DNA of 64,000 bases from Baylisascaris procyonis (Eukaryota > Nematoda > Chromadorea > Rhabditida > Ascarididae), in assembly GCA_037389465.1 (NCBI GenBank), contig JAZARR010000201.1:1054001-1118000 (forward strand). The letters run 5' to 3'. The notes below the pieces were generated by a model that ran no database searches, had not been told where the DNA came from, and was given only the letters and a program-made list of their open reading frames with translations. Both the position numbers and the translations under genes were made by a program. Below are positions 1 through 11,674 of the stretch, piece after piece (the stretch's first letter is position 1; every line of letters starts with the position of its first letter).

Positions 1-2
1 AC

Positions 3-1144
3 AAACTATCGTCGTCTGATTCAGAAGAAGAGGAACGAAATGTACGAAAGAAAGAACGACCGAGAGTGAGCTGATTCTTATTTTTGATGTGCTTTCTAAA
101 TTGAGATGAGAGGGATTTCAGGATAGTAGGATGAATGCAGCTGTGAAATTAATAGTTGGATCACCGTCTTGATTAATTAGTGACTTAGGTGACTGACAAG
201 TAAGTAGTAAGAGAAATTGTTAAGGTAATAAGTAAACTTGTCAGTCAGTAATAGTTTAGAGTTGTTTTAAGGGTTTTATATGAACTCATGACGATCATGG
301 TGCATTATTAACATTGAAATGCAAAGCTGTTAAAGGAATTTTTTTTTGTAATTTCGGTTATTCATTTGTATATCTTCAGTTGGTTTCACGTCGACGTAGT
401 CGTTCGATCGACCGGGAAAGAGAACGAGGGTCGGATCGTACAAGAGATCGTGATAGAGAGAGGGAAAAAGAGAGGGATAAAGAAAGAGAGAGGGAACGCG
501 ATCGAGAAAGGGAGCGGGAACGTGAAAGAGAGAAAGAGAAGGAACGTGATCGTAATAGAGAAGCAGAAAGAGATCGCGAAAGGTCCAAAAGGAATCGGTC
601 ACCTGATTATCGTGAGAGAGGTTGGGTTTCTTTTTTTTAATTTCCTCGTGCTAAATGAAGTTTGTGTGAGATAGTTTTTCTTAAGGAATGACGATGAACA
701 TTCCATAGCGCTCGAATCGACGGCTCCTTAGGGTACTTTGCAGCTTATATTAGGATAAATAATTCTGGAAAGAACCTCCTGAGATCTGAACATTTTCCTT
801 GCAGCCGTATTAGCTGTTAGCATCCCCATCTCCTTATGTCATACACCTTCTTCATCTATAGGGCAAAGGTCTTGTTTTAACGAAGCATATACATCCTTGA
901 GGAACTCTGTAGTGTAGCTTCGATACCTTCGAAGAAAGCTTCATATGAGCTTATAGTATACACGTGCCGTTGATATTTACATTACATCACCGCTTTGAAG
1001 TGTCGGCTACTGATTGCAAATCCTTTATCAGCCATGCACGGCATAATTTGGCTGCATTTTATAGATCGTGGAGATCGTCGGGATAGAGACAGGGAACGTG
1101 ATAAAGAAAGAGATCGTAAAGATAGAAGGGACGAGAGCAGGTGA
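3..1144 (+). CDS. RS/RE-rich nuclear protein, C-terminal part (partial gene)
   Basis: Three exons can be joined in phase: 3-65, 380-620 and 1065-1144. The first reads SSSDSEEEERNVRKKERPR and ends at a GTGAGC donor. The second starts after TATCTTCAG with RRRSRS and runs into about 60 residues of alternating Arg with Asp/Glu. The third starts after TTTTATAG with DRGDRRDRDRERDKERDRK and meets an in-frame TGA after DESR. Such RS/RE tails are known from pre-mRNA splicing and 3'-end processing factors (for example PRP38, U1-70K, FIP1), where they act as charged, disordered interaction regions in the nucleus. The globular part lies upstream of the window, so the family cannot be named. The AG/GTGAGG at 1139-1146 could also serve as a donor, with a possible last exon 1620-1650 (SNYLFGVIVE then stop), so the extreme C-terminus is uncertain. 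Confidence 0.7.
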
Positions 1145-3344
1145 GGTGTTACGATGACGCGAGAGGATGATACAGCAGGTGATATTTGAGGAGGCGGATT
1201 TGCGTTGATTTGGGACTACAACGAAAAGGATTTCTTCGAGGAGGTTGTTTTCTACGTTTACTTTCCCAAAAACTGTTTTTTGAATGAGGGAGGGAAGTCA
1301 TTGCTATCACTGAAGTGAATCCCAACTCGATCGCTATTGCGTTGTTGAATGTAAGCATACTATATGTTGTCTGTTTGTTATTGTTTCGTGATGCTTTCAA
1401 TCATTACGACTATAATGCAGTGTTCCTGATTTTTTGAGTTATTTTATTCACATGCTTTCATTTAATTGTCGTCTATAAAGGTGTCTTATTTTTGAAGTCC
1501 AAAAATTGAAAATTTTTTGACGTCTATGGAAAGCCTTTAATATGTGAATTTGGTTTTTTATGTTCGTGTTTATGTGGTACTTACTTAATAATAGAACGCA
1601 CTTGTTTCTATTATTCCAGTAACTATCTGTTTGGGGTTATTGTTGAATAATCCGAATATTTGCGGAGAGAAATGAGGGCAAATTAAGCGTAAAGGACGCA
1701 ATGTGGTCACGTTGAAAGAATTTAAGGGAAACCGGGATTGCAAGCAACATGGGCAAGTAATATTGAAAAAGAGACAAAATATAGATGGAAGAGGGAATGA
1801 AAAGCCCTAAAAAAAACAATATGGTAGTGAGAGAGAGAAATTTTTATGAACAATATAAAAATCGTCGTTGAAATTGAAAGAGATATGAGAAAATATTGAA
1901 TAGCGTTAAAAGGGATTGGAGCAGAGTGATTCAGAATGAAGAAAGCACAGAATAGTTTAAAGATAATTTTCTATCATAGCTGATAACAACAATGGATAGA
2001 TTGCTGAAGTCGTTTTCAACTTTTCCATCTTTATAACTAAAAAAAAAAAATTTGAATTTTTATATGAAATCAATAATGTCTGCTAACTGATAAGGAAATT
2101 AGAACAGATATTTGTTATCGCGACATATCTTTCAATTTACTTTGTTCATATTATATAAATTAATCCGGAAAAAAAATAATAGTTTTTAGTACGTTCATTT
2201 GAGTGCCTCAATGCATATTGAAAAATTTTGTTTATTCGCATTTAATAGCAAGCACAATTATATTTAAAATTTGAAGAATTAAATGGTTGAAACGGAATTT
2301 TGAACGTGACAGAATGCTGCATCAAGCATGATAAACTCGTTAAGTGTGAGACTATCCTGAAAAGAATTCCTCATTTAATAGTGAGATTTTAGCTAAATTA
2401 TATTGGAGAAAATTTCATCAATGTCAACATTTTTGTTGTTACGAGTGATGAATGATTGCGATAAAATCAGACGGCTCTAACTTGAGGACTTAATTCTTTG
2501 ATTGTTATTCCTTGTGCGCTTAGAGTTGGCTCCAGAGTCGATTAAGAAATCAACTTTTCGGAGTCAACTCCGTAGTCGCCTGGTAGTGGTTGACATCATA
2601 AGCTATAATTTCGTTCTATGACGAAATTTTTCTGGAAATTGCAAGCCAGGAACTGCAAATTTTTTTCATCGATTTAATGCGAAACGTTGCATTTGGCTGG
2701 AAATTCTCGATAGACGTGAAAATTGAAGTTGGCAATCTTCCAAGGGTCACTTCTGACGCAGCTAACGTTGCGAAGTGTTTTTCATTCACGAAATAGGCGC
2801 CTAAAATTTTGCATCATTGGCGTATTTTTCTTTCAAACCCCTTCTTAATTTTTGACTTTCGTTTTCAACTACTATTTTTTATTCATTCCAATGCTTTTTC
2901 GACAATGTTTTTACTTCTTTTTGATGTTTACGTGTTTCCTCAATTAATGTGTTTTTTGTTGAAAAATCTGGAATTTGCGCTTCATGCCTGCTGGACTGGG
3001 TAGAGGAAGATCTGGGGAATCATTATTGGATACGGAAATGATTTGGAGTGGGATTTTTTTTTTTCAGGAAACCGGAAAGTGGGAAAAACAACTATAGGTT
3101 CAAAGTTGGCATATTGCTGTCGAAATATATTTCAACTTCAGCGATTTTATATTAAAAATTTTTCATGAGTTACAACATAGAGCAGCAAATTATTTTTAAT
3201 TTACTACCTTGACGGCATTTGTAATGCCAACTTCGTTGCAGGCGGATGCCAACTTTGCAGAAATCTTTAGATTTTGAGGATTGTTGAGTTTAGCGAATAC
3301 TGCATCCCATGGTGGACTTTGCCGATATCTGAAGTTGTTTCATC

Positions 3345-3450
<106 letters not shown>

Positions 3451-3560
3451 AACGAATTTGTATTATTGTGGATTCATCGTTCGATGGATATTACATAACC
3501 GTAAAGAGTCATATGTCGTTATGTGCTCTTGTTTCCTAACGTATTGTAGTTTGTATAAAA

Positions 3561-3600
3561 ATGGCAACGGCGTCTTCTACTTTGTCAATTAAAAGATTCG
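3561..3600 (+). CDS. Candidate first coding exon of an unidentified gene
   Basis: After TATAAAA an ATG opens MATASSTLSIKRF and, one base into the next codon, meets a consensus GTAAGT donor at 3601. A balanced amino-acid mix beside a strong donor in AT-rich DNA is suggestive. No in-phase downstream + strand exon (needing a +2 base start) was recognised before the next gene at 14145, so this may be chance or the start of a small gene I could not follow. Confidence 0.2.
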
Positions 3601-4537
3601 GTAAGTGGCTATGTCGAGAACATTCGATCTAAATCTTCGCATTACTTCAGATATTTTCCCCTTCAATTTTTCCACTTCGAACTGATAGTAATTATTCAAA
3701 AAAGTAGTCATGAAATTAGATGAATTTAGTTCGAGCTGAAAATTCTCGAGTAAAATGGAATGAGATGAATAAACCTGAAGTCATTAAGAAGTTGGATGTT
3801 TTAGTATGAGTTCGATACCTTCATGACTAAGTAGCACTTCACTTGTGTTACCCTAGTGAGCACCACTATTAAATTGGTGAATTTTAATATGAGACGCTAC
3901 TTCTCTTTTAAAAAGTTTTTTCGAGTGGAATTTTTTCCAATGAAAAAATTTGTCTTCTTTCTCATTCATTTCATTTTCCACTGAAGAGAAAACGACTTGG
4001 AAATTTTTAAGTGATTATTAAGGCCTTCTTCCTTATATTGATGTATATTTTTTAATTAGAATTTGAGAAAATTTAAAGAAAAAGGAAATATCCTTTGAAA
4101 ATATTTTGGTCTATGAATGAAAATAAAAATGCCTCACCGAATACTGCTAACGATTGGTATATAACCAAGATTGAAAAACCATTGTATTCGATTCTGGATC
4201 GGTATACTTTGTACGTTCGTTGTACGCCTGCAAAATTGAATGCACCTTGATATCCACCGAACGGAAATCGATGGTTAAATGATCAGATCCTCTATTATCA
4301 GTTATTATCATTTTTACCAATTATCAGTGATCAAATCAAGGGGTTGTTTGCACCGGTTCATCTTACACGTTAATGAAAGTCGACATTTTCCATTATGTAA
4401 CTTGTATTCAAAACGAGTGATATGAAATCATTTTTGAACCGTTTGAAATTAAATTTTAACAATTCTTTGTGGAATTATGATCGGATATTTGAGATCCCTA
4501 TCAACGAATACTGTCATATTTCCTTAAGAGGTGCTAA

Positions 4538-5763
4538 TCATCCTCTCCTCCTCCTGTTTCCCCTCCACTCCTCTCCTTCGTTCCTTCGGTCCCCTCTTCG
4601 CCTTCTCCCCCTCCCTTCTACTTCTTCTTTTTCAATGAGGCTAAGAAATAATCCATTTCTTAATAGCCAAGAATTATAAACGAACTTGTCTTGTGTTATT
4701 AAATCCTCGTCGTATGGAAGAATTTCGATATCAAAACGATCGCTCTTTGGATCGCCTTTTAATCGACGTATCTAAATTGCGTTGACCGATTATAGGTGAC
4801 TTTCACAAATGGTCATTCAAGCATTCTCACCCATATCGTCCACCCCCCCCCCTCCCCCTCACAGCAGGACAATGGATACGGGAATCACGGAATGAGTCAT
4901 CCCTGAGGTTGGTATCCTTCACCGGAGGTAAATTGGTTGGAATTATATTCGAATGTATAGCCAGAAATATGAATAATATCCATCACTATTTGCTACCTGG
5001 AAATTATAGATGTTTAAAGAATTTTGTTAGATTATTTGGTAGAGGTTGCTTTGCTAATCCAATCTATCCTTATCCCTACTCCCCTTTCTTTCATCCATTC
5101 TCTTGCCTTACCATTTCAAACTAGTGGGTATTTCCGGTTATTTAAAATAATTTGAACTGGTAGGCTAGTACATTAGTGATAAATAGCAAATTAGAATGAA
5201 ATTTGCAAGTGAATTTTATTTTATAATACTTTATCCTAATTAAAAACGTTTGGATAGTAATTTTTATAGTTTTTCTCTAAATTTCCTTTCTAAGTTTAGC
5301 ATAAACGACCTAGATGAGGCATTTTTAATGGGAAAAAGATGGAGGGGATAAACATTGAAATTTAAATGTCTAGATGGATGAAAAAGGTATGATATGAGAT
5401 CCGATTTAATAACCTGGAGTATGACATTCCCCTTCGCTGGAATGGTACCACTGATTCTATTCACTCGAAAACGATTTCGATTCGTCACTTTCACCTTTAA
5501 TTAAACTTGATTGATGAAAATTTCAGAAAACAAAATTACAGGTATTAGACAACAAACCATACCTTTCCTTACCCTTTGCATAAAAAGAAACTCATTATAC
5601 CTTTTCTCCTTAATCATTCAATATATTTTTCTTTCATAATCAATGATGCAGCAACTGATTATAGAGTTTCTCTATTTTTATGCAATGTTTTGCCAAACTG
5701 TTTCGCTAAAAGCATCTTCTGGAGAAGATATATAATAAAAATATTTATTCGATCTTTGGTGGC

Positions 5764-5798
<35 letters not shown>

Positions 5799-6233
5799 TT
5801 TTTGCATAATATTGAAGAATAAAGATTAGACGATAATTTGCGCTGTCCTCTTTTACAGCCTATCATCCACTCATAACGAATTTCTTTTTTTAGTCCATAT
5901 GCATTTAATTTTCCCAAACATTTCCACTATATTCAGTGAACATGACAAGGAGTTAAAACTTTATCACTAGTTGAGCCGATAATCGATCAATAATATTCGT
6001 TCAATTGAGCTAATCGATTGATTGATATTGATTGATCAAGAATTTAAATAGTAATAAAAATTTTTATTAGAAGACTATTTCAATTCAGATCATCAATTAA
6101 TCGAAAAAAATAAAATGTGTTAACTAACACGAAAAGCGATAGGGAATGTGTTTTCGTTGGTGATTTCATGTTCGACAATCATCTGTTCACTTGAACAAAC
6201 CCAAACGTTATCCGGCTCGATCTTCACCTTCAT
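4538..6233 (-). CDS. Small MSP-domain protein (major sperm protein superfamily)
   Basis: Three - strand exons join in phase 0: 6233-6129 (35 codons), 5494-5414 (27 codons) and 4771-4538 (77 codons plus stop). They encode an Ig-like MSP fold: KIEPDNVWV, then EHEITNENTFPIAFRV, then KVTNRNRFRVNRISGTIPAKG, then IRRLKGDPKSDRFDIEILP. This matches the family pattern of a Pro-containing strand A, an N-x-(T/S)-x-x-P-I/V-A-F-(K/R)-V strand, the Y/F-x-V-x-P-x-x-G-x-I-x-P turn, and the R/K-x-K-x-x-P-K-x-D-x-F strand. MSP proteins form filaments or bind partners in nematode sperm and, in VAP-type proteins, bind FFAT peptides. The size of 139 residues is near the family norm of about 110-130. The N-terminal Met is the first in-frame ATG before the domain. 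The second exon's acceptor ends AATTAAAG. After VYNSW the last exon runs into a Glu/Arg/Gly-rich tail over a purine-rich tract, so the true C-terminus could differ, for example through another intron. Confidence 0.72.
5764..5802. repeat. (TTTA)n microsatellite
   Basis: About ten TTTA units upstream (in + coordinates) of the first MSP exon, inside the first intron of that - strand gene. Confidence 0.9.
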
Positions 6234-6971
6234 ACCTTCGATTCGCCTTAAATATATCCTCTTAGAGGTAGGTATATCATTGTTATTGATATAATTTATT
6301 TGGTCGCTTATCACAGATACCTTTTCATAAAGGAAAGTTGCAGTTTTTTTTTTGATAAACCTGATAATGACTTATCATGAATGCCAATAATCGACAAAGT
6401 ATTACGATGCACATATATGACCCACAAATCTCATGAATACAGTATTAGAGTTTATGCATTTAGAGAATGGTAATTTGAATGTTTTATTGAAAAATTTAAA
6501 AATTCAAATTTATTTTTACGAAGAAATTTTCATATGCAAAATAATTTCAAAACAAATTGACATAGTTTATTGATATTTTATACAATCTTTTGATGTAAAT
6601 TAAATCGATTATATCAATAATATCAATCATTAAAAAAATTTTCACAATGCTATTTGCAATACTCTCATACTAGTTGTTACATCTATTATAATAAAAACAA
6701 TCGAGAGAATTTCAATGTAAATTTTGAACATTTGCAAATGCATTCATATGTGATCAGCTTTGAATGAAATTTGAAAAATCTGACAAATAATTGCAATATT
6801 TTTCAGACATTTTGCATATCAGAGCAGTTTTTGCATAGTACTTTATTATGCTCTGAGAACTTAATTCATAAGGAAGCAATTTTCAGAAATATTGTTATTA
6901 TCAGGTATGAAATCCAACGCATAGTGCACAAATTGTAGCTACTCAGACGCGCAAATAGGATCGGTGGGTGT

Positions 6972-7040
6972 GACAGTGTGGCCTTGTTGGTAAGGCGTCG
7001 GACTCCCAGTGAGGAAGTCACAGGTTCGACCTCCGCATGC
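6972..7040 (+). repeat. tRNA-like SINE head, left copy
   Basis: The segment starts GACAGTGTGGCC, has a D-arm-like TTGTTGGTAAGGCG, and contains CAGGTTCGACCTCC, which is close to the RNA polymerase III B box GGTTCGANNCC. The anticodon stem does not pair properly, so this is not a working tRNA. A similar head lies in opposite orientation about 250 bp away. This is most likely a degenerate tRNA-derived retroposon. Confidence 0.55.
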
Positions 7041-7288
7041 GTTCAGAGTTTTCTAAGATTTGTGCGATTTCGGGCTCGCTTTTCAATCAAACTCGAGAAC
7101 CTTTCTAGTGATGGACAGCTTAGTTCTTCATAGGCTGAACTGGGTTGTAATGAATTAAATTGAATGTATCAAATAGTACCCAGATGCGACACCTGCCTGG
7201 CTCAGGAGGGCATTCGCCCCAATATCTTTTGTATCGCACATAAAAGTAGAGGAGAGGCTTCGCCTCGCGCCCTATAGCAACATAAAGG

Positions 7289-7367
7289 GGAAGGCGAACC
7301 GCGCCCAACTTCCCACTCCCGCAACGCCAACCGACCGATTTAACCACTGAGCCAATTCTACCGTGTC
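7289..7367 (-). repeat. tRNA-like SINE head, right copy (inverted)
   Basis: Read on the - strand it starts GACACGG, has an excellent A box TTGGCTCAGTGGTTAAA, and then AGTGGGAAGTTGGGCGCGGTTCGCCTT split over a B-box-like GGTTCG. It shares with the left copy the order GACA..GG, GTTGG/GTGGTTAA, AGTG(A/G)GGAAGT and GGTTCG. It is about 79 bp long with a poor anticodon stem. It is therefore a tRNA-derived repeat rather than a tRNA gene. Confidence 0.55.
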
Positions 7368-7636
7368 ATTTTCATTTCTCATCCGTCTTTGTATTTCATA
7401 ATATTTCATAGTGAAATGGTCACACCTTACACATGTGTGCACGAGCGACTGTGTGCAGTTCACCTCGAAGAGTACTCTTCTTAGATACCAAATTTGTGGG
7501 GAAAGCCCACAAATGTGAGAAATTGTGAGAGTGGGAACTTTTTTTTAGATATTTTGAACACACTTTTCGCCACTACGCACTACAGCGATCCTGCTGTCCA
7601 ACGAACTCATCCAAGAGAGTTAGCAGAGGAAGGGAT

Positions 7637-7638
<2 letters not shown>

Positions 7639-7685
<47 letters not shown>
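7639..7685. repeat. (AT)n microsatellite
   Basis: About 47 bp of AT dinucleotides a few hundred bases to the right of the inverted SINE-like heads. Confidence 0.95.
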
Positions 7686-7687
<2 letters not shown>

Positions 7688-8809
7688 GTCCACTTAAAGG
7701 TGCTATTTTTATCATGAAACGTTTAGTACTGGTTTTCGAAATCTTACCATATTCAAAAATATTAAAATTTACTAATACCATACTTGAAAATATTCAAACT
7801 TAATGCTACCAAACTTGAAAGTTTCCAAAATTTATGAAGAATTTCCATAAATTTTCACAAATTTTCATAAAATCCATAAAAATTTCAATAAAATATTTGC
7901 TGATGATATTTCCCACAACGCTAATAATACGAGATATTTAAATGTTGAATAATTAAAGCAAATAATGCCAACCAACTTTACATATCCTTCATTAGTGATT
8001 GCATCTTTAATAATTTCGCTTGTCTCGCTAACCTCTTGACCTTTTCTTGCTTCCGCAGAAAGCAACTACAATCGACGTTTTAATAACTCTAACAAGTGGA
8101 TCGATTCTTCCATATTTATTTGCAATGTTAGAAAATAAAACAACCGATAATTTATGGTATATATTCTCTACTAATTTCTATTCCTATTCTATTCTTTTCC
8201 CGTTCTATACTATTCTTAATTCCTATTCTATACTATTATTGTTCTCAACTATTCTCTATTCGCTTTTTCTCTAGTACTATAATCTTTGAGATGAGACTAA
8301 TTCAAGCAAACGAGCGATATGAATTACGCTAAGAATACCGTTAAAAATTTGTATATTTTATGTGTATTACTGTGAAAGATTTACGATATGTTAAACTTTT
8401 TTTTTGATTAATTAGAGAATAGAAAAGAAATAAAAATGGGAAAGAAAGTTTGAAGTTTTTAATTCGCTTTTTTTCCATTCTTCTTTCTCAATAGCATTGC
8501 AGGAATCGACGAACGATCTCAAATGGCAGGTTGAACGATCAAAATATCAACAAAAAGAAACGATATGATTAGATACTCAAACTTGAACTATGGATTTCGG
8601 TTTTGATTCCTATAACTTGATATTTTAGCGTTCATTTTTCTTCGATGGCGGGAACTAAATTTGCATATGAATCGATCAACTTAAGGGGTGATTACTTATG
8701 ATCTATTACTGAATAATACACTAATTTTTAGCTTTTGCTACTTACTATATCAGAACGTTCATGCTGACCCTCTCAACTTCTCATATTAGCCTAAAGTTCA
8801 GGCAAAATA

Positions 8810-8827
8810 TTTTATTTATTTATTTGT

Positions 8828-8882
<55 letters not shown>

Positions 8883-8940
8883 TTTGCTCATTTGTTTATT
8901 TATGTATTTATTTATGTGTTTGTTTATTTTTTGTTTATTT
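8810..8940. repeat. (TTTA)n microsatellite, degenerate at its right end
   Basis: A pure TTTA array that decays to TTTG and TTTATG variants towards 8940. The Leu-Phe-Ile-Tyr open frame across it is a repeat artefact. Confidence 0.95.
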
Positions 8941-9489
8941 TATCAGCAACGATAAGCATAAATGCATTTTGTGCTCGGCGTTGATAAGTTTAAAGGTTCA
9001 CAATTAGATTCTTATCTCAATGCAATCGTCGTTTAGACGATATTGTCGCTTAAGCATGATGATATGTTGCAACACAAGTCAATCCAAAAATTAATATTTA
9101 AGCGATATACAGTAAACCATCAATTATAGGCCCAGTATTTATAAATTCTTTAAACATTTATAAGAAGTGTATAATGGAAAGAGGATTTGTTGCAATTTGT
9201 AGGTTTTTAATCGCTATATAAATCGACAATTTCATGATGGAATATCAATTGTAATATGTGGAGTCGCATAAATTAGCCAAATCTTTGAAAAGGATTCGTT
9301 AGTAAACGATATAAGAGAGAGGAGCGAGATGAATTTTCAAGCGGGAGATTTCAGAAAGCTTGAGTCGAGTTTACGATCTATTTCAGAAAACAGTTTTTTT
9401 TTTATAATTTTAAAGCAATAAGAATATGCTAACCAATGATCTCTTCCTTTGCGATAATTCCCATGAAGATTCTATAAAGTTGAATGAGT

Positions 9490-9520
9490 TAATAAATAAA
9501 TAAATGAATAAACAAATAGA

Positions 9521-9564
<44 letters not shown>

Positions 9565-9576
9565 AAATAAATAAAT
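9490..9576. repeat. (AAAT)n microsatellite
   Basis: The same tetranucleotide as the array at 8810 but in the opposite orientation, about 550 bp away. The two arrays are complementary and could pair as a long inverted repeat. Confidence 0.95.
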
Positions 9577-10349
9577 AGCAACTGTTTTATTGCTCTACCA
9601 CCTGTCTGTTTTGACTAATTTTGCTCTAATTATGTAAATCTTATAGATGATTTTGTATAATTATGGTAAAACGTTTGACATAATTTTGCAATTGCATTTA
9701 TCAATTCTGCAGTTGTTATGAAAAATGGTTTCTGAAGATCGAAATGGAAGATTCAGAGGTATTTTGCAGGTATATAAAATTTCGCTAAACTCGACCCTCC
9801 AAGAAGAGTTTTTTCACTTAAGAATCTATATTGTCGATCAACATTCTATAAGAGCACATTATGCGTTTTATAGTTATTTTTTATATATTTAGTTATTAGC
9901 TCCTGGCGCGTTTTCGCAGTTTTTATATAAAAGTCATCTACTCTAATCAGCATAAATAAAATTTAATTTCAATTGAACCTAAGCATTAATAGTAGCCTGA
10001 AAGTCCTTCTAATTTCGTCAAAGCTATGATTGAATATTCCATAAGGAACAGGTTATATTAACACTTACCCACCAACAAATTATCGCTTTACGTATGTGGG
10101 CCACTTTTTTGCATATTGAATTAGCACTATGCCCATAAAGAGTGAATTTGCATATTTATCAGAGTTTTTGCTCAGGCTCTTACTCATCTGATTAAGTGGC
10201 CAGCCAAATATTAAGGAATTTCTTGTCGTACCTGCGAAGGTGAACCACTAAGCATAAATGTTGGCTATGCCACTGAAGAGCCAACCTTAGATATTAACTT
10301 GTAATCTAACACTGCAGTGATCACATTTACTGTTCTTCACATAATCTTA

Positions 10350-10545
10350 CTGACGGACTTAAGAACTCCTGTGCTGCCCCAGGCGATACCTGGGGCCTAT
10401 GTAATTCTGGCCTCGGCTCGTTTCTTTGGTTCTAATCTTGTTTGCAGACCGTGGTCTCCTATCTCGCTTGTTCTCTTGCATATCGGCATCGATAGACGGT
10501 CGTCGGCTCCGTCCTAGGCTCGATCCCCTTTATGCCGCCGCCGTC
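10350..10545. repeat. GC-richer island, possible degenerate repeat element
   Basis: About 200 bp with much higher GC than the flanks. It contains CCCCAGGCGATACCTGGGG (10378-10396), a near-perfect inverted repeat, and AGGCTCGATCCCC at 10515-10527, which resembles a polymerase III B box. The segments 10495-10507 and 10534-10545 can pair imperfectly. No open frame is convincing. An old transposable-element or SINE-like fragment is the likeliest reading. Confidence 0.35.
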
Positions 10546-11244
10546 AGTCAAAATAATAAACTCTTATGCAAATTTATGCGCGAGCTTAAATTAAAATCCA
10601 TTTATCGATGTCCAACCAGTGAATGTAGATCATCTCTCTAAACGCTTGGCTGCAGTTCACATTGTCATTCACTACTTCGATTGAATTCGCATTAATAATA
10701 ATAATAATATAAAAAAATTAAAACGTTTCGTAAATAAACAAATAAATGAAAAAAAATCTCACCTTGCATATGCGATTTTTCGCCCATCCTCAAGTAATGA
10801 TAAACGAAGCAATAAATACCAAAGAATTTTGAACCTTAAATATTACTTCATTTATCAAAGTTATTTCTATTATGTAAATTATTTTTATTAATTAAGAGAT
10901 TTTTATTATTCAAATTCACTGTCGAAAAAAATTATTCAAATTTCACGTACTTATATATCAAGAATTTTTACTCGAAATTTGAATATACTTGAGGATTTCA
11001 ATTGGAGATGATGATTAATGGTGCTTAAAAGGCTCAATTTATATGAGGAATATAGAACTGAGGATATGCGTCATATTGGAGAGTGATAACGGCACGATAA
11101 AATGTTCAGCTTTATTTAATTTTACAGCAATTAGGGGGAAATTTCGAGTTATATCATTGAACTCAGTACTAGTAATAAACACCGTCTTGACCAAATGATC
11201 TTAAAATTATTAAATCTCTATCGTTTCCCATTACATAATAACCC

Positions 11245-11360
11245 GTCTACAGTATCTCACCAAGCAGCGATTTACCTTCCCTATTCCATTAAGCGGTAAT
11301 TTGTCTACAGTATCTCATCAAGCAGCACATTACCTACAGTATCCCACCAAACAGTAACAC
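11245..11360. repeat. Imperfect tandem repeat, three copies of CTACAGTATCTCACCAAGCAG
   Basis: Copies begin near 11247, 11305 and 11334, each followed by a TTACC/TAAC-type segment. Spacing is 58 and 29 bp, so the second spacing is exactly half the first. Confidence 0.8.
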
Positions 11361-11524
11361 CATTTCTACCTTAGATTTAACAGCACACAGTAAATTTTGA
11401 TCTCATCATTCCATTCTCTCAAGTTGATGGTAAATTTATTGATCTAGTGCAATCTTTTTGAATTTCGGCTATAAATATGGATATAGATATATTTATTTAT
11501 TTGTATTATTTGTACTTATTTGCA

Positions 11525-11674
11525 TTATTTATATTTATATTTATATTTATATTTATATTTATATTTATATTTATATTTATATTTATTTATATTTATTTAT
11601 ATTTATTTATATTTATATTTATATTTGTATTTATATTTATATTTATATTTATATTTATATTTATATTTATATTT
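11525..11674. repeat. (TTTATA)n hexanucleotide array
   Basis: About 150 bp of TTTATA units with a few TTTA slips. Two overlapping frames stay open through it but encode only Ile/Tyr/Phe/Leu repeats, so it is not coding. Confidence 0.95.

Noticed and set aside
376..602. - strand and second-frame open frames opposite the RE-rich exon
   Set aside because: They are mirror frames of a purine-rich coding repeat; the sense frame has splice signals and continues in the next exon.
6972..7040. Functional tRNA gene
   Set aside because: A and B boxes are recognisable but the anticodon stem does not pair and the acceptor ends do not match; a SINE head fits better.
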